From CBDCYS01 sp965226245 (GTDB taxonomy: Bacteria > Acidobacteriota > Terriglobia > Bryobacterales > UBA6623), in the NCBI GenBank assembly GCA_965226245.1, contig CBDDCL010000015.1:2170001-2234000 (forward strand): a DNA stretch of 64,000 bases, given 5' to 3'. The notes below the pieces were generated by a model. That model saw only the letters and a list, made by a program, of their open reading frames with translations. It was not told where the DNA came from and did no database searches. Positions within the stretch are counted from its first letter, which is position 1; every line of letters starts with the position of its first letter. The position numbers were made by a program, and so were the translations under genes. This document shows positions 16,277 to 24,737 of this stretch, piece after piece.

Positions 16277-17818
16277 TCAGGGCAAGCGCCGAAACTCGGT
16301 GAGCTGGTAGTGGTACCCGCTCGTGTCTTCTAGATCGAGGAAGCTGAAAGCCCAGCGGTCCACGGGCGAGAGGGGCACAAAGAAACGCCGCCGTCCTTCG
16401 TATTTTGAGGCCAACGCTTCCTCCAGCCGGCTGATCATGCGATCGGGAGAAATGTCGTGGCTCCGGCGAAGGAACCACATGCTGGTCCATTCATCGCTTC
16501 GAATTTCTTCGAGCGCCAGAGCTTGGCGCTGCTCCCCGCGGATTTCCACGCAGGCAATGTCGTCGCGCAACTCCGCTAAGAGCGGGGCGGCGTCGGTGTT
16601 GTACCCATCGATAAGAACGACGGCCTTTCGTGCTTCGGATTGGTCTCGAATGTGATTAGCTATCTCTCGAAACGGGACCAAATAGCCGTGGTTCAAAAAA
16701 CCCTCTTTTTGAAAATAGCTCGTCAGCGATCCCGCCGAGACAGCCAGCATCGCCAGGCAAACGATGGACCCTAGTTTCGGGCTGTTTCTTCTCCCGCGAA
16801 GGAGCCAGAGCAGGTAGAACGGCAGCAGAAACAGCAAACGAGCCCCGACGAAAGAAAATGCGACCCAAGCGCTTGCCCCGAAATAGCCGATGCAGGCCAC
16901 GGGCACAATGAGTGGAAACCAGCCCAAGCGGTTTTGCCAGCCCAGCCACAGCAGCCAAATCACGCCCGGTCCCGTCAGGAGGCCGAGCAGGATCGCCCAT
17001 GCGGGGAATGCCTCCCCGTATGTAAACGATGTGAACCAGTAGACGAGTTTGACGGATGTTTCCAGCACATAGCCTTGCACCAGGGAATACACCTCACGGC
17101 GCGGAACCTGCAAGACGGCACGGGCGAGCGCGGGCAGCCAGGGAGCGTAAAGCACCGTGGTCACCAGCGAGGCGAAAAGCAAGGTGCGGACGCGCTCCCG
17201 CTCTTTTTGCTGGAACCAGCCGTACAAGAGCACGAGTCCCGCCCCGGCACTAACCGCGAGCCCTGGAAGATAGTGGACCCACAACAGCAGAGCGCAACCG
17301 AACCCATGCCAAAACGCGGCCCGTAGTGACTTCGGCCGCTGAATCAGCTTCCAAGCCCAGGCAAGAGCCACGACCGAGACAGCTAGTTGCAAGCTATAGG
17401 ACCGCGCCATGCGGGAATACATCAACAGAGTTGGGGAGAGGGCCCATAGCGCCAGGAACCAGACTCGCGTTGAGAAAGGCGATCGTTTCAGCCACAGGAA
17501 GTAGATCAGAATGGTCGAGGCCAGACAAAAAACGGCGGATAGCGCCCGCGCCTGAACGACCAGGTCACCTGTCCATCCGAGCTGAACCCAGGCCTTGGCC
17601 AAGGCGTAATAGAGCGGAGGATGAATATCCCGCTGCAGGATTTCGGGGATTTCATTCCAGGGAAAACCGATGACCCGGAGCGTGAAGATCTCATCGCCCC
17701 AAGCATCAAGCAGATCTAAACGGTAAAAGAGCAAAGACGCCTGAAGCAGCAAGAAGCCGGGCAGAAGAAGCCTTTGTGGCCACGGGCCTGACCAGGATGA
17801 ATGCTGATCCGCGGGCAT
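16277..17818 (-). CDS. GT-C fold (GT39/ArnT-like) membrane glycosyltransferase
   Basis: About ten transmembrane segments start at PQRLLLPGFLLLQASLLFYR. The lumenal signature DAWGDEIFTLRVIGF followed by DIHPPLYYALAKAWV matches PMT_2/ArnT-type enzymes that use polyprenyl-phosphate sugars. I chose ATG 17818. A longer start at 17956 overlaps the upstream gene by 8 nt but would translate a palindromic repeat (CGCGGGC/GCCCGCG near 17895-17911) and add 46 poor residues. A soluble C-terminal part (after about residue 400) is presumably periplasmic. The sugar and acceptor are unknown. Confidence 0.82.
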   Translation of the reverse strand: MPADQHSSWSGPWPQRLLLPGFLLLQASLLFYRLDLLDAWGDEIFTLRVIGFPWNEIPEILQRDIHPPLYYALAKAWVQLGWTGDLVVQARALSAVFCLASTILIYFLWLKRSPFSTRVWFLALWALSPTLLMYSRMARSYSLQLAVSVVALAWAWKLIQRPKSLRAAFWHGFGCALLLWVHYLPGLAVSAGAGLVLLYGWFQQKERERVRTLLFASLVTTVLYAPWLPALARAVLQVPRREVYSLVQGYVLETSVKLVYWFTSFTYGEAFPAWAILLGLLTGPGVIWLLWLGWQNRLGWFPLIVPVACIGYFGASAWVAFSFVGARLLFLLPFYLLWLLRGRRNSPKLGSIVCLAMLAVSAGSLTSYFQKEGFLNHGYLVPFREIANHIRDQSEARKAVVLIDGYNTDAAPLLAELRDDIACVEIRGEQRQALALEEIRSDEWTSMWFLRRSHDISPDRMISRLEEALASKYEGRRRFFVPLSPVDRWAFSFLDLEDTSGYHYQLTEFRRLP

Positions 17819-17948
17819 TCTCAAATCTAGCACGCTGAGGCCGGCTGCGAGGAACCGGGGTCCTCTAGACTCTGCATCCCAAGGGCGCTTGACCGCGGGC
17901 TTCCGCCCGCGGCTCTGAAATTGGCTTTCCAGGGCTTTCTGCTGCTTG

Positions 17949-18329
17949 TCATCCATTCTGATGGCTCAACTGTTTCCCTTCGACGGTTTTGAGTCGTTCG
18001 ATGATGTCGTCGATGGCGGCGCCTCGGTACATCATGTCCATGGCCAAGCGCGAGGCGCTGACTCGGCTGGCAGAGGAGGCTTTCTCGTCGTCCATCACGT
18101 TCTCGAGCGTGTCGAGGGCGCGAACGCTCATTTGCTGGAGGCGGGTGGTGGTGTGGGCAAGAATGTCCCGCCGGGCTGCTCTTAGGGCAGTCTGGAAGCT
18201 TTCCTGTTTCATCCAGCGATAAATGGATGCTTCACTCACATTTGCTCTCTTTGCCGCTCTATCGATCGTATTCGTTAGCAAAAGAGCTTCAATGGTCTTG
18301 TTCTGCTGTGTTGTAAGTTGTTCATTCAT
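17949..18329 (-). CDS. Small helix-turn-helix protein, terminase-small-subunit-like
   Basis: 126 aa. Residues about 18-45 (TIDRAAKRANVSEASIYRWM) form a clear HTH of the kind found in phage small-terminase and plasmid regulatory proteins. The rest is helical (RRDILAHTTTRLQQMSVRAL, then RVSASRLAMDMMYRGAAIDD). Its base composition is less GC-rich than the neighbouring chromosomal genes. The role is not known; binding DNA is the only safe inference. It marks the left side of an accessory stretch. Confidence 0.7.
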   Translation of the reverse strand: MNEQLTTQQNKTIEALLLTNTIDRAAKRANVSEASIYRWMKQESFQTALRAARRDILAHTTTRLQQMSVRALDTLENVMDDEKASSASRVSASRLAMDMMYRGAAIDDIIERLKTVEGKQLSHQNG

Positions 18330-18782
18330 AAGGGTTGACTTTTTTCAATGAGAGTATTTGAGAGTCTGTGAGAGGTTTTCTGGCTTTTGGGTCCCGCCGG
18401 GGCCGTGGAATGGTTTGTCCTCTCCTTTCTGATGCAACTGAGTCATTGTTGGTTTTGCGCTTTTAGGATAACAAGCCGATCTTGGGATTCCTTGCGGACG
18501 GCGGGTAATTCTGTTGAAAACAAAGGGACTATATTTATGATTTATCCGTGACTGAGTTGGGGTGATTTGCGGTTCTGGGGGGGGAGCGGTGTTTTGGGGC
18601 CAAAGTGGCGTGGGGGTAGCCGGTTCGGCGTTTGGTGGGGCGTTCGCGGCTGAACGGCTCGTCGCCGCTTTGTGGACGAGCTTTGGGCATCCAGAGGCAG
18701 TCAAGGCTGGACCGGGTGGGCGGCAAAGAATTCAGCTTGCAGATATGTACTTTGTATGACATTGTACCTTGAAAGGTGCAGC
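18330..18782. other. Intergenic stretch without a recognisable gene
   Basis: Less GC-rich than the surroundings. It contains TGTTGAAAACA near 18511, followed by GGGA, TATATTT and CGTGACT, an arrangement also seen at 2128-2172, and a G8 tract near 18577. The 40 bp before the toxin start (GTACTTTGTATGACATTGTAC near 18745) are partly palindromic and could be the operator of the toxin-antitoxin pair. Confidence 0.45.
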
Positions 18783-19152
18783 ATGGCGGAGGAGCCGAAG
18801 AGACAGAAAATTCGGCTGATCTTCTACCGCACGACGGCGGGGAGCGAACCCGTCAGGGAGTGGCTGAAAGGGCTGGATGAAGTCGAGCGTCAGGCGATAG
18901 GGCCAGGCTATAGGGAACGACCTGCTGCGCGCACAATGGCGTTGGCCGGTGGGCATGCCGCTGTGCCGCCCGATGGGCAATGGCCTCTGGGAAGTCCGGA
19001 CGGACCTGCCGACGAAACGGACGTCGCGTGTGCTGCTCTGCCTCTACCGCGAGCATCTGGTCGCGCTGCACGGGTTTATCAAGAAAACGCGGGCTACGCC
19101 GGAATCGGATCTGGCCACGGCGCGCAAACGTCAAAAGGAGCTGGAACGATGA
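18783..19152 (+). pseudogene. HigB/RelE-family (phage gp49-like) toxin, frameshifted
   Basis: The first part from ATG 18783 (IRLIFYRTTAGSEPVREWLK, then GLDEVERQAIG) and a second part in the next frame (NDLLRAQWRWPVGMPLCRPM, GNGLWEVRTDLPTKRTSRVL, HGFIKKTRATP) together make one HigB-type toxin of about 119 aa. The break is a 13-bp tandem duplication: CAGGCGATAGGGC at 18891-18903 and CAGGCTATAGGGA at 18904-18916. Removing one unit restores the frame as ERQAIGNDLL. Its final TGA overlaps the antitoxin ATG. As it stands the toxin should be inactive. Confidence 0.85.
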
Positions 19153-19427
19153 GCAAGAAGCATATGGGATCGAGCATTGAAGACTTCCTCAAGGAGGAGG
19201 GCATCTTCGAGGAAGCGCAGGCACAGGCGGTCAAGGAGGTCGTCGCATGGCAGCTTGCCGAAGCCATGAAGTCGCGGAAAATCTCGAAAAACAAGATGGC
19301 CACACTGCTCAAGACGAGCCGGACCCAGGTGGACCGCCTGCTTGACCCGAAAAACGACATCACGCTCGGCAGCCTGCAACGGGCAGCGGCGATCGTTGGG
19401 CGGCGCGTCACCATTGAGCTGGTTTAA
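19149..19427 (+). CDS. XRE-family antitoxin, partner of the broken HigB-type toxin
   Basis: ATG 19149 overlaps the toxin TGA (ATGA), the usual arrangement of toxin-first HigBA modules. Of its 92 aa, the C-terminal half is an HTH domain (SRKISKNKMATLLKTSRTQV, then LDPKNDITLGSLQRAAAIVG). It should bind the module promoter and, in intact modules, the toxin. It is intact although the toxin is frameshifted, as expected if toxin loss came first. Confidence 0.87.
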   Translation: MSKKHMGSSIEDFLKEEGIFEEAQAQAVKEVVAWQLAEAMKSRKISKNKMATLLKTSRTQVDRLLDPKNDITLGSLQRAAAIVGRRVTIELV

Positions 19428-19530
19428 GACCGGTTGAAAAGGCTGCGGAAGCAGGGGAATCAATTGTGGCCACGAACGTGGACGACATCATCAGAGTCGG
19501 CGGGAGTCGGTAGGGGAGTCGTTGAGTCGT

Positions 19531-19675
19531 TAGGGACAGTCACCTTATCAGGTGAAAAATACGTAAAGCCCGCATCACATCGTAACAAACGTTACACGTA
19601 GACACGTCAGCGTACCCGATCTCACGTCAGCTGCGCTCGGGAGGCCCTCGACAGGTAGTTAAGGTGACTGTCCCT
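19531..19675. repeat. REP-like inverted repeat pair (GGGACAGTCACC type)
   Basis: AGGGACAGTCACCTTA (19532-19547) is the exact inverse of TAAGGTGACTGTCCCT (19660-19675). The 16-bp arms enclose about 112 bp. This arm type is typical of REP elements mobilised by REP-associated tyrosine transposases, and such a transposase remnant lies 46 bp downstream. Confidence 0.75.
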
Positions 19676-19720
19676 CATACCTCATACCCTGAAGCACTGG
19701 GGGCGCCACAGCAGAGTGCG

Positions 19721-19843
19721 GATATTTCTCGTTTGCGGGACGCGACCCATAGCGGGCGCCCCTGCGGCGACGAGGCATTTGTGGAAGACCTCGAGCGGCG
19801 CCTCGGGCGTCGGCTTAAGCCGCAGCAAGGCGGTCGGCCACCA
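19721..19843 (+). pseudogene. C-terminal remnant of a REP-associated tyrosine transposase (IS200-like)
   Basis: The frame reads LRDATHSGRPCGDEAFVEDL followed by ERRLGRRLKPQQGGRP. This is the well-conserved tail of the Y1 transposases that act on REP sequences (pattern SGRPxGdexFvexLExxLGRxLxPxxxGRP). The catalytic HUH and Tyr parts are absent. REP-like palindromes lie on both sides, so this is probably the residue of a former transposase-REP locus. Confidence 0.6.
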
Positions 19844-19849
19844 TCCGGC

Positions 19850-19926
19850 GGGGACAGTCACCGGGTTTTCGCGGCTGCTGCAGGCGATTCCGCAAGAGTT
19901 GACAATAAAACCCGGTGACTGTCCCC
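19850..19926. repeat. REP-like perfect 20-bp inverted repeat
   Basis: The arm at 19850-19869 (GGGGACAGTCACCGGGTTTT) is the exact inverse of 19907-19926, with a 37-nt spacer. It shares its outer 12 bases with the palindrome at 19531-19675. Confidence 0.8.
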
Positions 19927-20491
19927 ATCAGCCCCATCAGTCCCCGACTTTCCCCCGCGCTCGTCGAGCCAATGGACGAGAAGGGGACCTTTTTATTCCC
20001 CCGCCGGAGAAATCAGGCTAAGTGGCTTGGTCGGAGTATGTTACGAACCAACAACCGCTGATTGCTTGGTGGTAGCGCGATGTCGCAATAGCTATCTCGA
20101 CCTGCACTGAGAGGAGCGTTCACACATGCGGGCTGCGTCCACCCACCCTTAGTTTCCACCTCAGCAGCGGTGTCCGTTATCTAAGAAACCGACTGGGTTG
20201 GCCCCTCGTGCTCTAGGGCGTCCAACTGAATCAATTTGGTGCCTTCCAGTCAAGAATTAGACCCTGCGACTTATTGAACGCCAACATCAGTCCAGGCCAT
20301 TGTTAATACTAGGGTCGGCCTATGTCGCAGTACTTGGTACACACGGCTCTTTCGAGAATGTATTCCTTCATACGGTCCGCAGTTCTGTGTCGTGATGATC
20401 GTGCTGTTACGAAACAGTCCGATGACGCCCAAAGCCCTGCGGGCAAAGAGGTTCGCCTTCATGCCGAGCCGAGACCGAGGGGGTTGGTAGC
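19927..20491. other. Intergenic stretch without a recognisable gene
   Basis: Reading frames on both strands are short and not protein-like, and the GC content is lower than in the neighbouring genes. I see no clear repeats or hairpins. It separates the REP/transposase remnant from the PilZ-domain frame. Confidence 0.45.
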
Positions 20492-21061
20492 ATGATTCCA
20501 AACAGGACGACTTCGGAAGCTCAGGTTCCAAGAGTGGTCGAGGATACCCTACCACCGGCTGGAGAGGCTATGAAGGTGCGGACTCGTGAGAAGCGCCAGC
20601 GGCTCCGTAGCGAATTTTTCCGCGGCAGGAAGCTGCGGATTGGCTACCGCGGGCAATTGCTGGTCGCTAAGGTGGTCGACTCTAGCGACCACGGGCTGGG
20701 AGTGGAGATGTCCGCACCACTGGAGATCGACTCGTTCGTTTCGTTCGTTGGTATTGGACTCCGAGGCCGCGCACAAGTTATGCACTGCCGACCCAGCGAC
20801 GACGGCGTGTTCCATGCTGGACTCAAGATTGAAGCAGTCAGTTTCGGCAAACTCGATGTCTCCAGCCGGGCACTCCCCAGCGAAACCGTCAAGGCATATA
20901 ACCCGCGTGATCGATTACTCAATGCAGGTGCGATTGGGGAACCAAAAGGCCGCGGTACAGATGATCTTGTCGAAGGAGTTGAAGAAATGCATTGCGACGG
21001 CACCCAAGACTCAAGTGAGGAGAGATCTCGGATCAACGTTTCGGAGAGATGGGGTATTTAG
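20492..21061 (+). CDS. PilZ-domain protein, C-terminus altered by the composite transposon
   Basis: Residues about 30-120 look like a PilZ-type barrel (KLRIGYRGQLLVAKVVDSSD, HGLGVEMSAPLEIDSFVSFV, GVFHAGLKIEAVSF). The c-di-GMP motifs RxxxR and (D/N)xSxxG appear only partly (REKRQRLR; DSSDHGLG), so nucleotide binding is uncertain. The last codons (ERWGI and the stop) are supplied by the IS1595 end at 21049. If the 10.28-kb element is removed, this frame runs without a stop into the gene now at 31338. Codon use after about residue 135 is weak in this frame and better in the next one, so an older frameshift is possible. Confidence 0.6.
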   Translation: MIPNRTTSEAQVPRVVEDTLPPAGEAMKVRTREKRQRLRSEFFRGRKLRIGYRGQLLVAKVVDSSDHGLGVEMSAPLEIDSFVSFVGIGLRGRAQVMHCRPSDDGVFHAGLKIEAVSFGKLDVSSRALPSETVKAYNPRDRLLNAGAIGEPKGRGTDDLVEGVEEMHCDGTQDSSEERSRINVSERWGI

Positions 21062-22075
21062 TTGACTCCAGTAGCCACTACATCTTGGGGGTGGGGGTGC
21101 CGGCCCTGGTGGCCTCGACCATTGTCTTATAGGGAGCAGGGTCGGCGGCGACCGCCTGCTGGAGGAGGCGATAGAAAAGTTTGCCGCGCGACCGTGAGGT
21201 CCGCCGGTTGAAGCGGAACGTGAACTCGTCCAGGTAGTAGTCCAAATACTCGTGACTGACAGCCCCCTGGTGGGTCCCCAACAGCCAGCGCTTTAGCAGA
21301 GAGGCGACACGATGGACTCTCGGCAGCAGCTTACTCGCCGATTGCCGCTTCCCGCGCAGCACGGTGACTTCATGGCGGTATCCTTTGTTCTCCAATCCCG
21401 CATAGCCTTCCCAGCCGTCGGTGTGCACGAGGCTGCCAGGTTGGATAGCTTCTTCGACAAAGGCTTCCAAGCTCGCCGCTGAGGCATCCGCGATCCGACG
21501 GAGCCGGATGCGACCCATACCGCGCCCATCCTCCTCGGCAGCAACCGCAACTAACGCTTTGCCAACCATTTCGCGACCTCGGACGCCCTCTTCGACTCCG
21601 CCCACATACGTTTCGTCCACCTCCACCCGGCCGACCAGCCGATTGCGACCGGGGCGCACCATGGCGCGGCGGAACTTGTGCAGCCAGGTCCAGGCGGTTA
21701 CATAGCTACCCAAACCCAAGACCCGCTGCAACTCCAGCGCGCTGGCCCCGCCTTTTTGCGTTGTCACCCACCAAGCCGCCCGGAACCACAACGTCAAGGG
21801 CTTGCGGGTGTCCTGGAAAATCGTGCCCGCCGTCACCGAGGCCTGGTAACCGCAGTCGGCGCAGAGCAGCAGATTGCGTTTGCTGGCCCATGAGGACTGG
21901 ATCCCACAGCGCGGGCACACGAACCCCTCCGGCCAGCGCAGCTTCAGCAGGTACTCCCGGCACGCCTCCTCGGTCGAGAATCGAGCTTCCAACTCGACGA
22001 GGTTTCGGGGGTAGTCCTCCTTCATGCCCCCAACCACAACATATTGTGGCTACTGGAGTCAACTAAATACCCCAT
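21049..22075 (-). mobile_element. IS1595-family insertion sequence, copy 1
   Basis: Ends ATGGGGTATTTAGTTGACTCC and its inverse. It forms the left end of the composite transposon. Outer flank TCGGAGAG, inner flank TCGCCAAG. Confidence 0.92.
21078..22037 (-). CDS. IS1595-family (ISXO2-like) transposase, copy 1
   Basis: 319 aa. An N-terminal zinc ribbon has Cys41, Cys44, Cys59 and Cys62 (CPRCG, then CADCG). The ISXO2-like catalytic core has VEVDETYVGG (Asp141), VHTDGWEGY (Asp207) and a third acidic or Asn position in YYLDEFTFRFNRR (about 266-278). It catalyses cut-and-paste movement of its own IS. It is intact and presumably active. Identical in sequence to copies 3 and 4. Confidence 0.93.
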   Translation of the reverse strand: MVGGMKEDYPRNLVELEARFSTEEACREYLLKLRWPEGFVCPRCGIQSSWASKRNLLLCADCGYQASVTAGTIFQDTRKPLTLWFRAAWWVTTQKGGASALELQRVLGLGSYVTAWTWLHKFRRAMVRPGRNRLVGRVEVDETYVGGVEEGVRGREMVGKALVAVAAEEDGRGMGRIRLRRIADASAASLEAFVEEAIQPGSLVHTDGWEGYAGLENKGYRHEVTVLRGKRQSASKLLPRVHRVASLLKRWLLGTHQGAVSHEYLDYYLDEFTFRFNRRTSRSRGKLFYRLLQQAVAADPAPYKTMVEATRAGTPTPKM

Positions 22076-22549
22076 TCGCCAAGATCACGGGCGTGTCCCG
22101 TCCTACCCGCTACAGCTCCATGAGCACCCGAGGTCTCAGGACGAACCCTTAGCGTGTATTTCAACACGAATCTGGTCGGTACCCCTCGTGCGGGGCGTCC
22201 CTGATGCTGTCGATGAGTCGTTGGGTTTGGTTCATGGTGTCTCCTTCGATGGTTTGCTGTGTTTTCCCTTCACCAGGGGAAGAGGGAGAACCACAAACCA
22301 GAGTAGGAGACTAGAGCGAGCGCGGGGCGACGGGCAAGGACCAGATAAGACAACGCGAGTGACAGACGCTGAAAGCGAGCGGAGCGTTCTGGCGCGAGAG
22401 TTGCCCTGGGACGCCGCCAACGGCGGGCCGCTGTGAGCGGAAAGGCACCACAAGCAAACACTCAATCGAAGCGGGAAGAAAAGAACAAGCGCGGCGAAGC
22501 GAACGGCTCCGCCGCGCCCTGGCGCGGTTGCCCGCTAGGACTCGTCCAC
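22076..22549. other. Cargo intergenic segment, with a possible 24-codon leader ORF
   Basis: No standard gene. A minus-strand frame from ATG 22235 (MNQTQRLIDSIRDAPHEG and six more residues) has a GGAGA ribosome-binding site at good spacing but stops after 24 codons, so it is either a leader peptide or a truncated gene. A block at 22357-22395 recurs at 22935-22974. Confidence 0.4.
22357..22395 (+). repeat. Direct repeat flanking the 81-aa gene (copy 1; copy 2 at 22935-22974)
   Basis: GAGTGACAGACGC followed by GAA, GCGAGC and GCGTTCTGGCGC occurs in both copies with few differences. Read on the minus strand, copy 2 lies upstream of the 81-aa gene and copy 1 downstream. The stretch 22796-23211 shows no other feature. 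Confidence 0.65.
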
Positions 22550-22795
22550 CTAAACCTCCGGGAGTTCTGCTTCTGCCGGAAGCTGGAAGAGGCGCGTGTG
22601 GGCGAAGTCGGCCACTTTCGCAAGCACCAACAAGTCGTTGCGCCCGAAGCTCTGCGTACTCTTCCATTGATCGCCTTCTTTGTAGAGGCGGGAAAAGGTG
22701 ACATTGTGCCTCGGCTGTTCGTCGGTTCCATTGCGCCAAATCGTAGCCTTGACGCGACCGATCCGGACTTCTGTGATGGGTTTCTGATTAGCCAT
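22550..22795 (-). CDS. Conserved plasmid-type hypothetical protein
   Basis: 81 aa: MANQKPITEVRIGRVKATIW, then NVTFSRLYKEGDQWKSTQSF and GRNDLLVLAKVADFAHTRLF. I recognise this as a small family often found on plasmids and integrative elements; its function is unknown. The start is preceded by an AGGAG-type site (GGAGAAAAAC at 22801-22810 on the minus strand). It is cargo of the composite transposon and supports a plasmid origin for it. Confidence 0.75.
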   Translation of the reverse strand: MANQKPITEVRIGRVKATIWRNGTDEQPRHNVTFSRLYKEGDQWKSTQSFGRNDLLVLAKVADFAHTRLFQLPAEAELPEV

Positions 22796-23584
22796 AATGT
22801 TTTTCTCCTAGAGAGTCAAAGGGTTTGTGAGCGTTTTTCGCTCACCCGCGAATGGCGGAAAACGCCCAAACCCTGACGCGGTAGGAAAGCGCCGTCCGCG
22901 CCGGTGACGGGCAGAGCCGACAAAAGCTAAGGTTGAGTGACAGACGCCGAAGGCGAGCTAAAGCGTTCTGGCGCTGGCCTTGCGTCGGCCCAAACCGGGA
23001 CCGGCGACGGGAAGCACGGGAACATGGCGCAACCTAGACCCGTCCGCCGCACGGCGCGAAAGCGATTTGGCGCAACACCGGAAGGCATGTCACCATTGAG
23101 CCTCGCCCGGCAATGCTCGATCAATGGAGCAAGGGGTAACGGGTGGGAAAGTGGACCGCCCGAATCGCGGCGCTTGCAGCGCGTCGGGGATGATCCAGGG
23201 AAACCGCGATTTCAGCGGCGGTTCCATAAGCCGATCCCTCGCCGCCGCGCTTGTTCTTCCAGTTGAATAAACTCCGTCCGCTTGGAGAAGGGAAAGCGCC
23301 GGTAAGCATGAGCGTAGCCGTCGCGGATCAGCCGGGCGTTGAAGTTGTCTCCGTCCAGCAGGACGTAGCGAAGCCAGCGCCCGTAGCGGTCCACGGTATC
23401 TCCGGTGCGGTCCTTTTGGAGTAGCACTGTCTTACCTTCGAGCGCCGCCTTGGTGAAGGCGCTTGCCTCCCGTCCGAAATACTGCACCGCTTCGGTGGGG
23501 TGCTTCGTCTCCGGGGTGTCCACGCCGATGAGCCGGACGGTGTAATTCTTCCCTTGATGGCGCACCTGGATGGTATCGCCGTCA

Positions 23585-24611
23585 ATGGGGTATTTAGTTG
23601 ACTCCAGTAGCCACAATATGTTGTGGTTGGGGGCATGAAGGAGGACTACCCCCGAAACCTCGTCGAGTTGGAAGCTCGATTCTCGACCGAGGAGGCGTGC
23701 CGGGAGTACCTGCTGAAGCTGCGCTGGCCGGAGGGGTTCGTGTGCCCGCGCTGTGGGATCCAGTCCTCATGGGCCAGCAAACGCAATCTGCTGCTCTGCG
23801 CCGACTGCGGTTACCAGGCCTCGGTGACGGCGGGCACGATTTTCCAGGACACCCGCAAGCCCTTGACGTTGTGGTTCCGGGCGGCTTGGTGGGTGACAAC
23901 GCAAAAAGGCGGGGCCAGCGCGCTGGAGTTGCAGCGGGTCTTGGGTTTGGGTAGCTATGTAACCGCCTGGACCTGGCTGCACAAGTTCCGCCGCGCCATG
24001 GTGCGCCCCGGTCGCAATCGGCTGGTCGGCCGGGTGGAGGTGGACGAAACGTATGTGGGCGGAGTCGAAGAGGGCGTCCGAGGTCGCGAAATGGTTGGCA
24101 AAGCGTTAGTTGCGGTTGCTGCCGAGGAGGATGGGCGCGGTATGGGTCGCATCCGGCTCCGTCGGATCGCGGATGCCTCAGCGGCGAGCTTGGAAGCCTT
24201 TGTCGAAGAAGCTATCCAACCTGGCAGCCTCGTGCACACCGACGGCTGGGAAGGCTATGCGGGATTGGAGAACAAAGGATACCGCCATGAAGTCACCGTG
24301 CTGCGCGGGAAGCGGCAATCGGCGAGTAAGCTGCTGCCGAGAGTCCATCGTGTCGCCTCTCTGCTAAAGCGCTGGCTGTTGGGGACCCACCAGGGGGCTG
24401 TCAGTCACGAGTATTTGGACTACTACCTGGACGAGTTCACGTTCCGCTTCAACCGGCGGACCTCACGGTCGCGCGGCAAACTTTGCTATCGCCTCCTCCA
24501 GCAGGCGGTCGCCGCCGACCCTGCTCCCTATAAGACAATGGTCGAGGCCCCCAGGGCCGGCACCCCCACCCCCAAGATGTAGTGGCTACTGGAGTCAACT
24601 AAATACCCTAT
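23585..24611 (+). mobile_element. IS1595-family insertion sequence, copy 2
   Basis: 1027 bp, flanked by the perfect 8-bp duplication CGCCGTCA (23577-23584 and 24612-24619). The right terminus reads CCCTAT instead of CCCCAT. It lies inside the nuclease gene within the composite transposon. Confidence 0.95.
23623..24582 (+). CDS. IS1595-family transposase, copy 2 (two substitutions)
   Basis: Same 319-aa protein as the other copies except Phe288 to Cys and Thr310 to Pro near the C-terminus. Zinc-ribbon cysteines and catalytic acids are unchanged. With the terminal C to T change in its right end, this copy is slightly diverged, so it may be older or less active. Confidence 0.93.
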   Translation: MVGGMKEDYPRNLVELEARFSTEEACREYLLKLRWPEGFVCPRCGIQSSWASKRNLLLCADCGYQASVTAGTIFQDTRKPLTLWFRAAWWVTTQKGGASALELQRVLGLGSYVTAWTWLHKFRRAMVRPGRNRLVGRVEVDETYVGGVEEGVRGREMVGKALVAVAAEEDGRGMGRIRLRRIADASAASLEAFVEEAIQPGSLVHTDGWEGYAGLENKGYRHEVTVLRGKRQSASKLLPRVHRVASLLKRWLLGTHQGAVSHEYLDYYLDEFTFRFNRRTSRSRGKLCYRLLQQAVAADPAPYKTMVEAPRAGTPTPKM

Positions 24612-24737
24612 CGCCGTCAATCACCCACTCGACGCGGGCGGAAATCGGATCAAGTTGGGCGCTGGTGATAAGGCCCATGAAGCCACAAACAAAGATGGCT
24701 AGTCCGGTCATTTTGGCCCTGAGTGGTAGGGGTAGGG

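Larger units (their letters stand above)
23212..24711 (-). pseudogene. Thermonuclease-like (SNase) secreted nuclease, interrupted by IS copy 2
   Basis: The 5' part (24711-24612: MTGLAIFVCGFMGLITSAQL, a signal peptide, then VEWVIDGD) and the 3' part (23576-23212: TIQVRHQGKNYTVRLIGVDT, PETKHPTEAVQYFG, DRYGRWLRYVLLDG) are separated by IS copy 2. Excising the IS and one CGCCGTCA joins them in frame as WVIDGDTIQV, a classic SNase start. Catalytic positions are seen: Asp in VIDGDT, Arg in RLIGVDTPE and Arg in DRYGR. The intact product would be about 155 aa. The family hydrolyses DNA and RNA with Ca2+; in conjugation regions its role is unclear. It follows the VirB11-like gene by 26 bp. Confidence 0.88.

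Noticed and set aside
18345..18704. 119-codon minus-strand frame
   Set aside because: Poor composition (Pro/Thr/Ser-rich), no ribosome-binding site, and no family resemblance.
21706..22062. 118-codon frame overlapping the IS1595 transposase
   Set aside because: Same shadow frame appears in every IS copy; it is the transposase gene in another frame.
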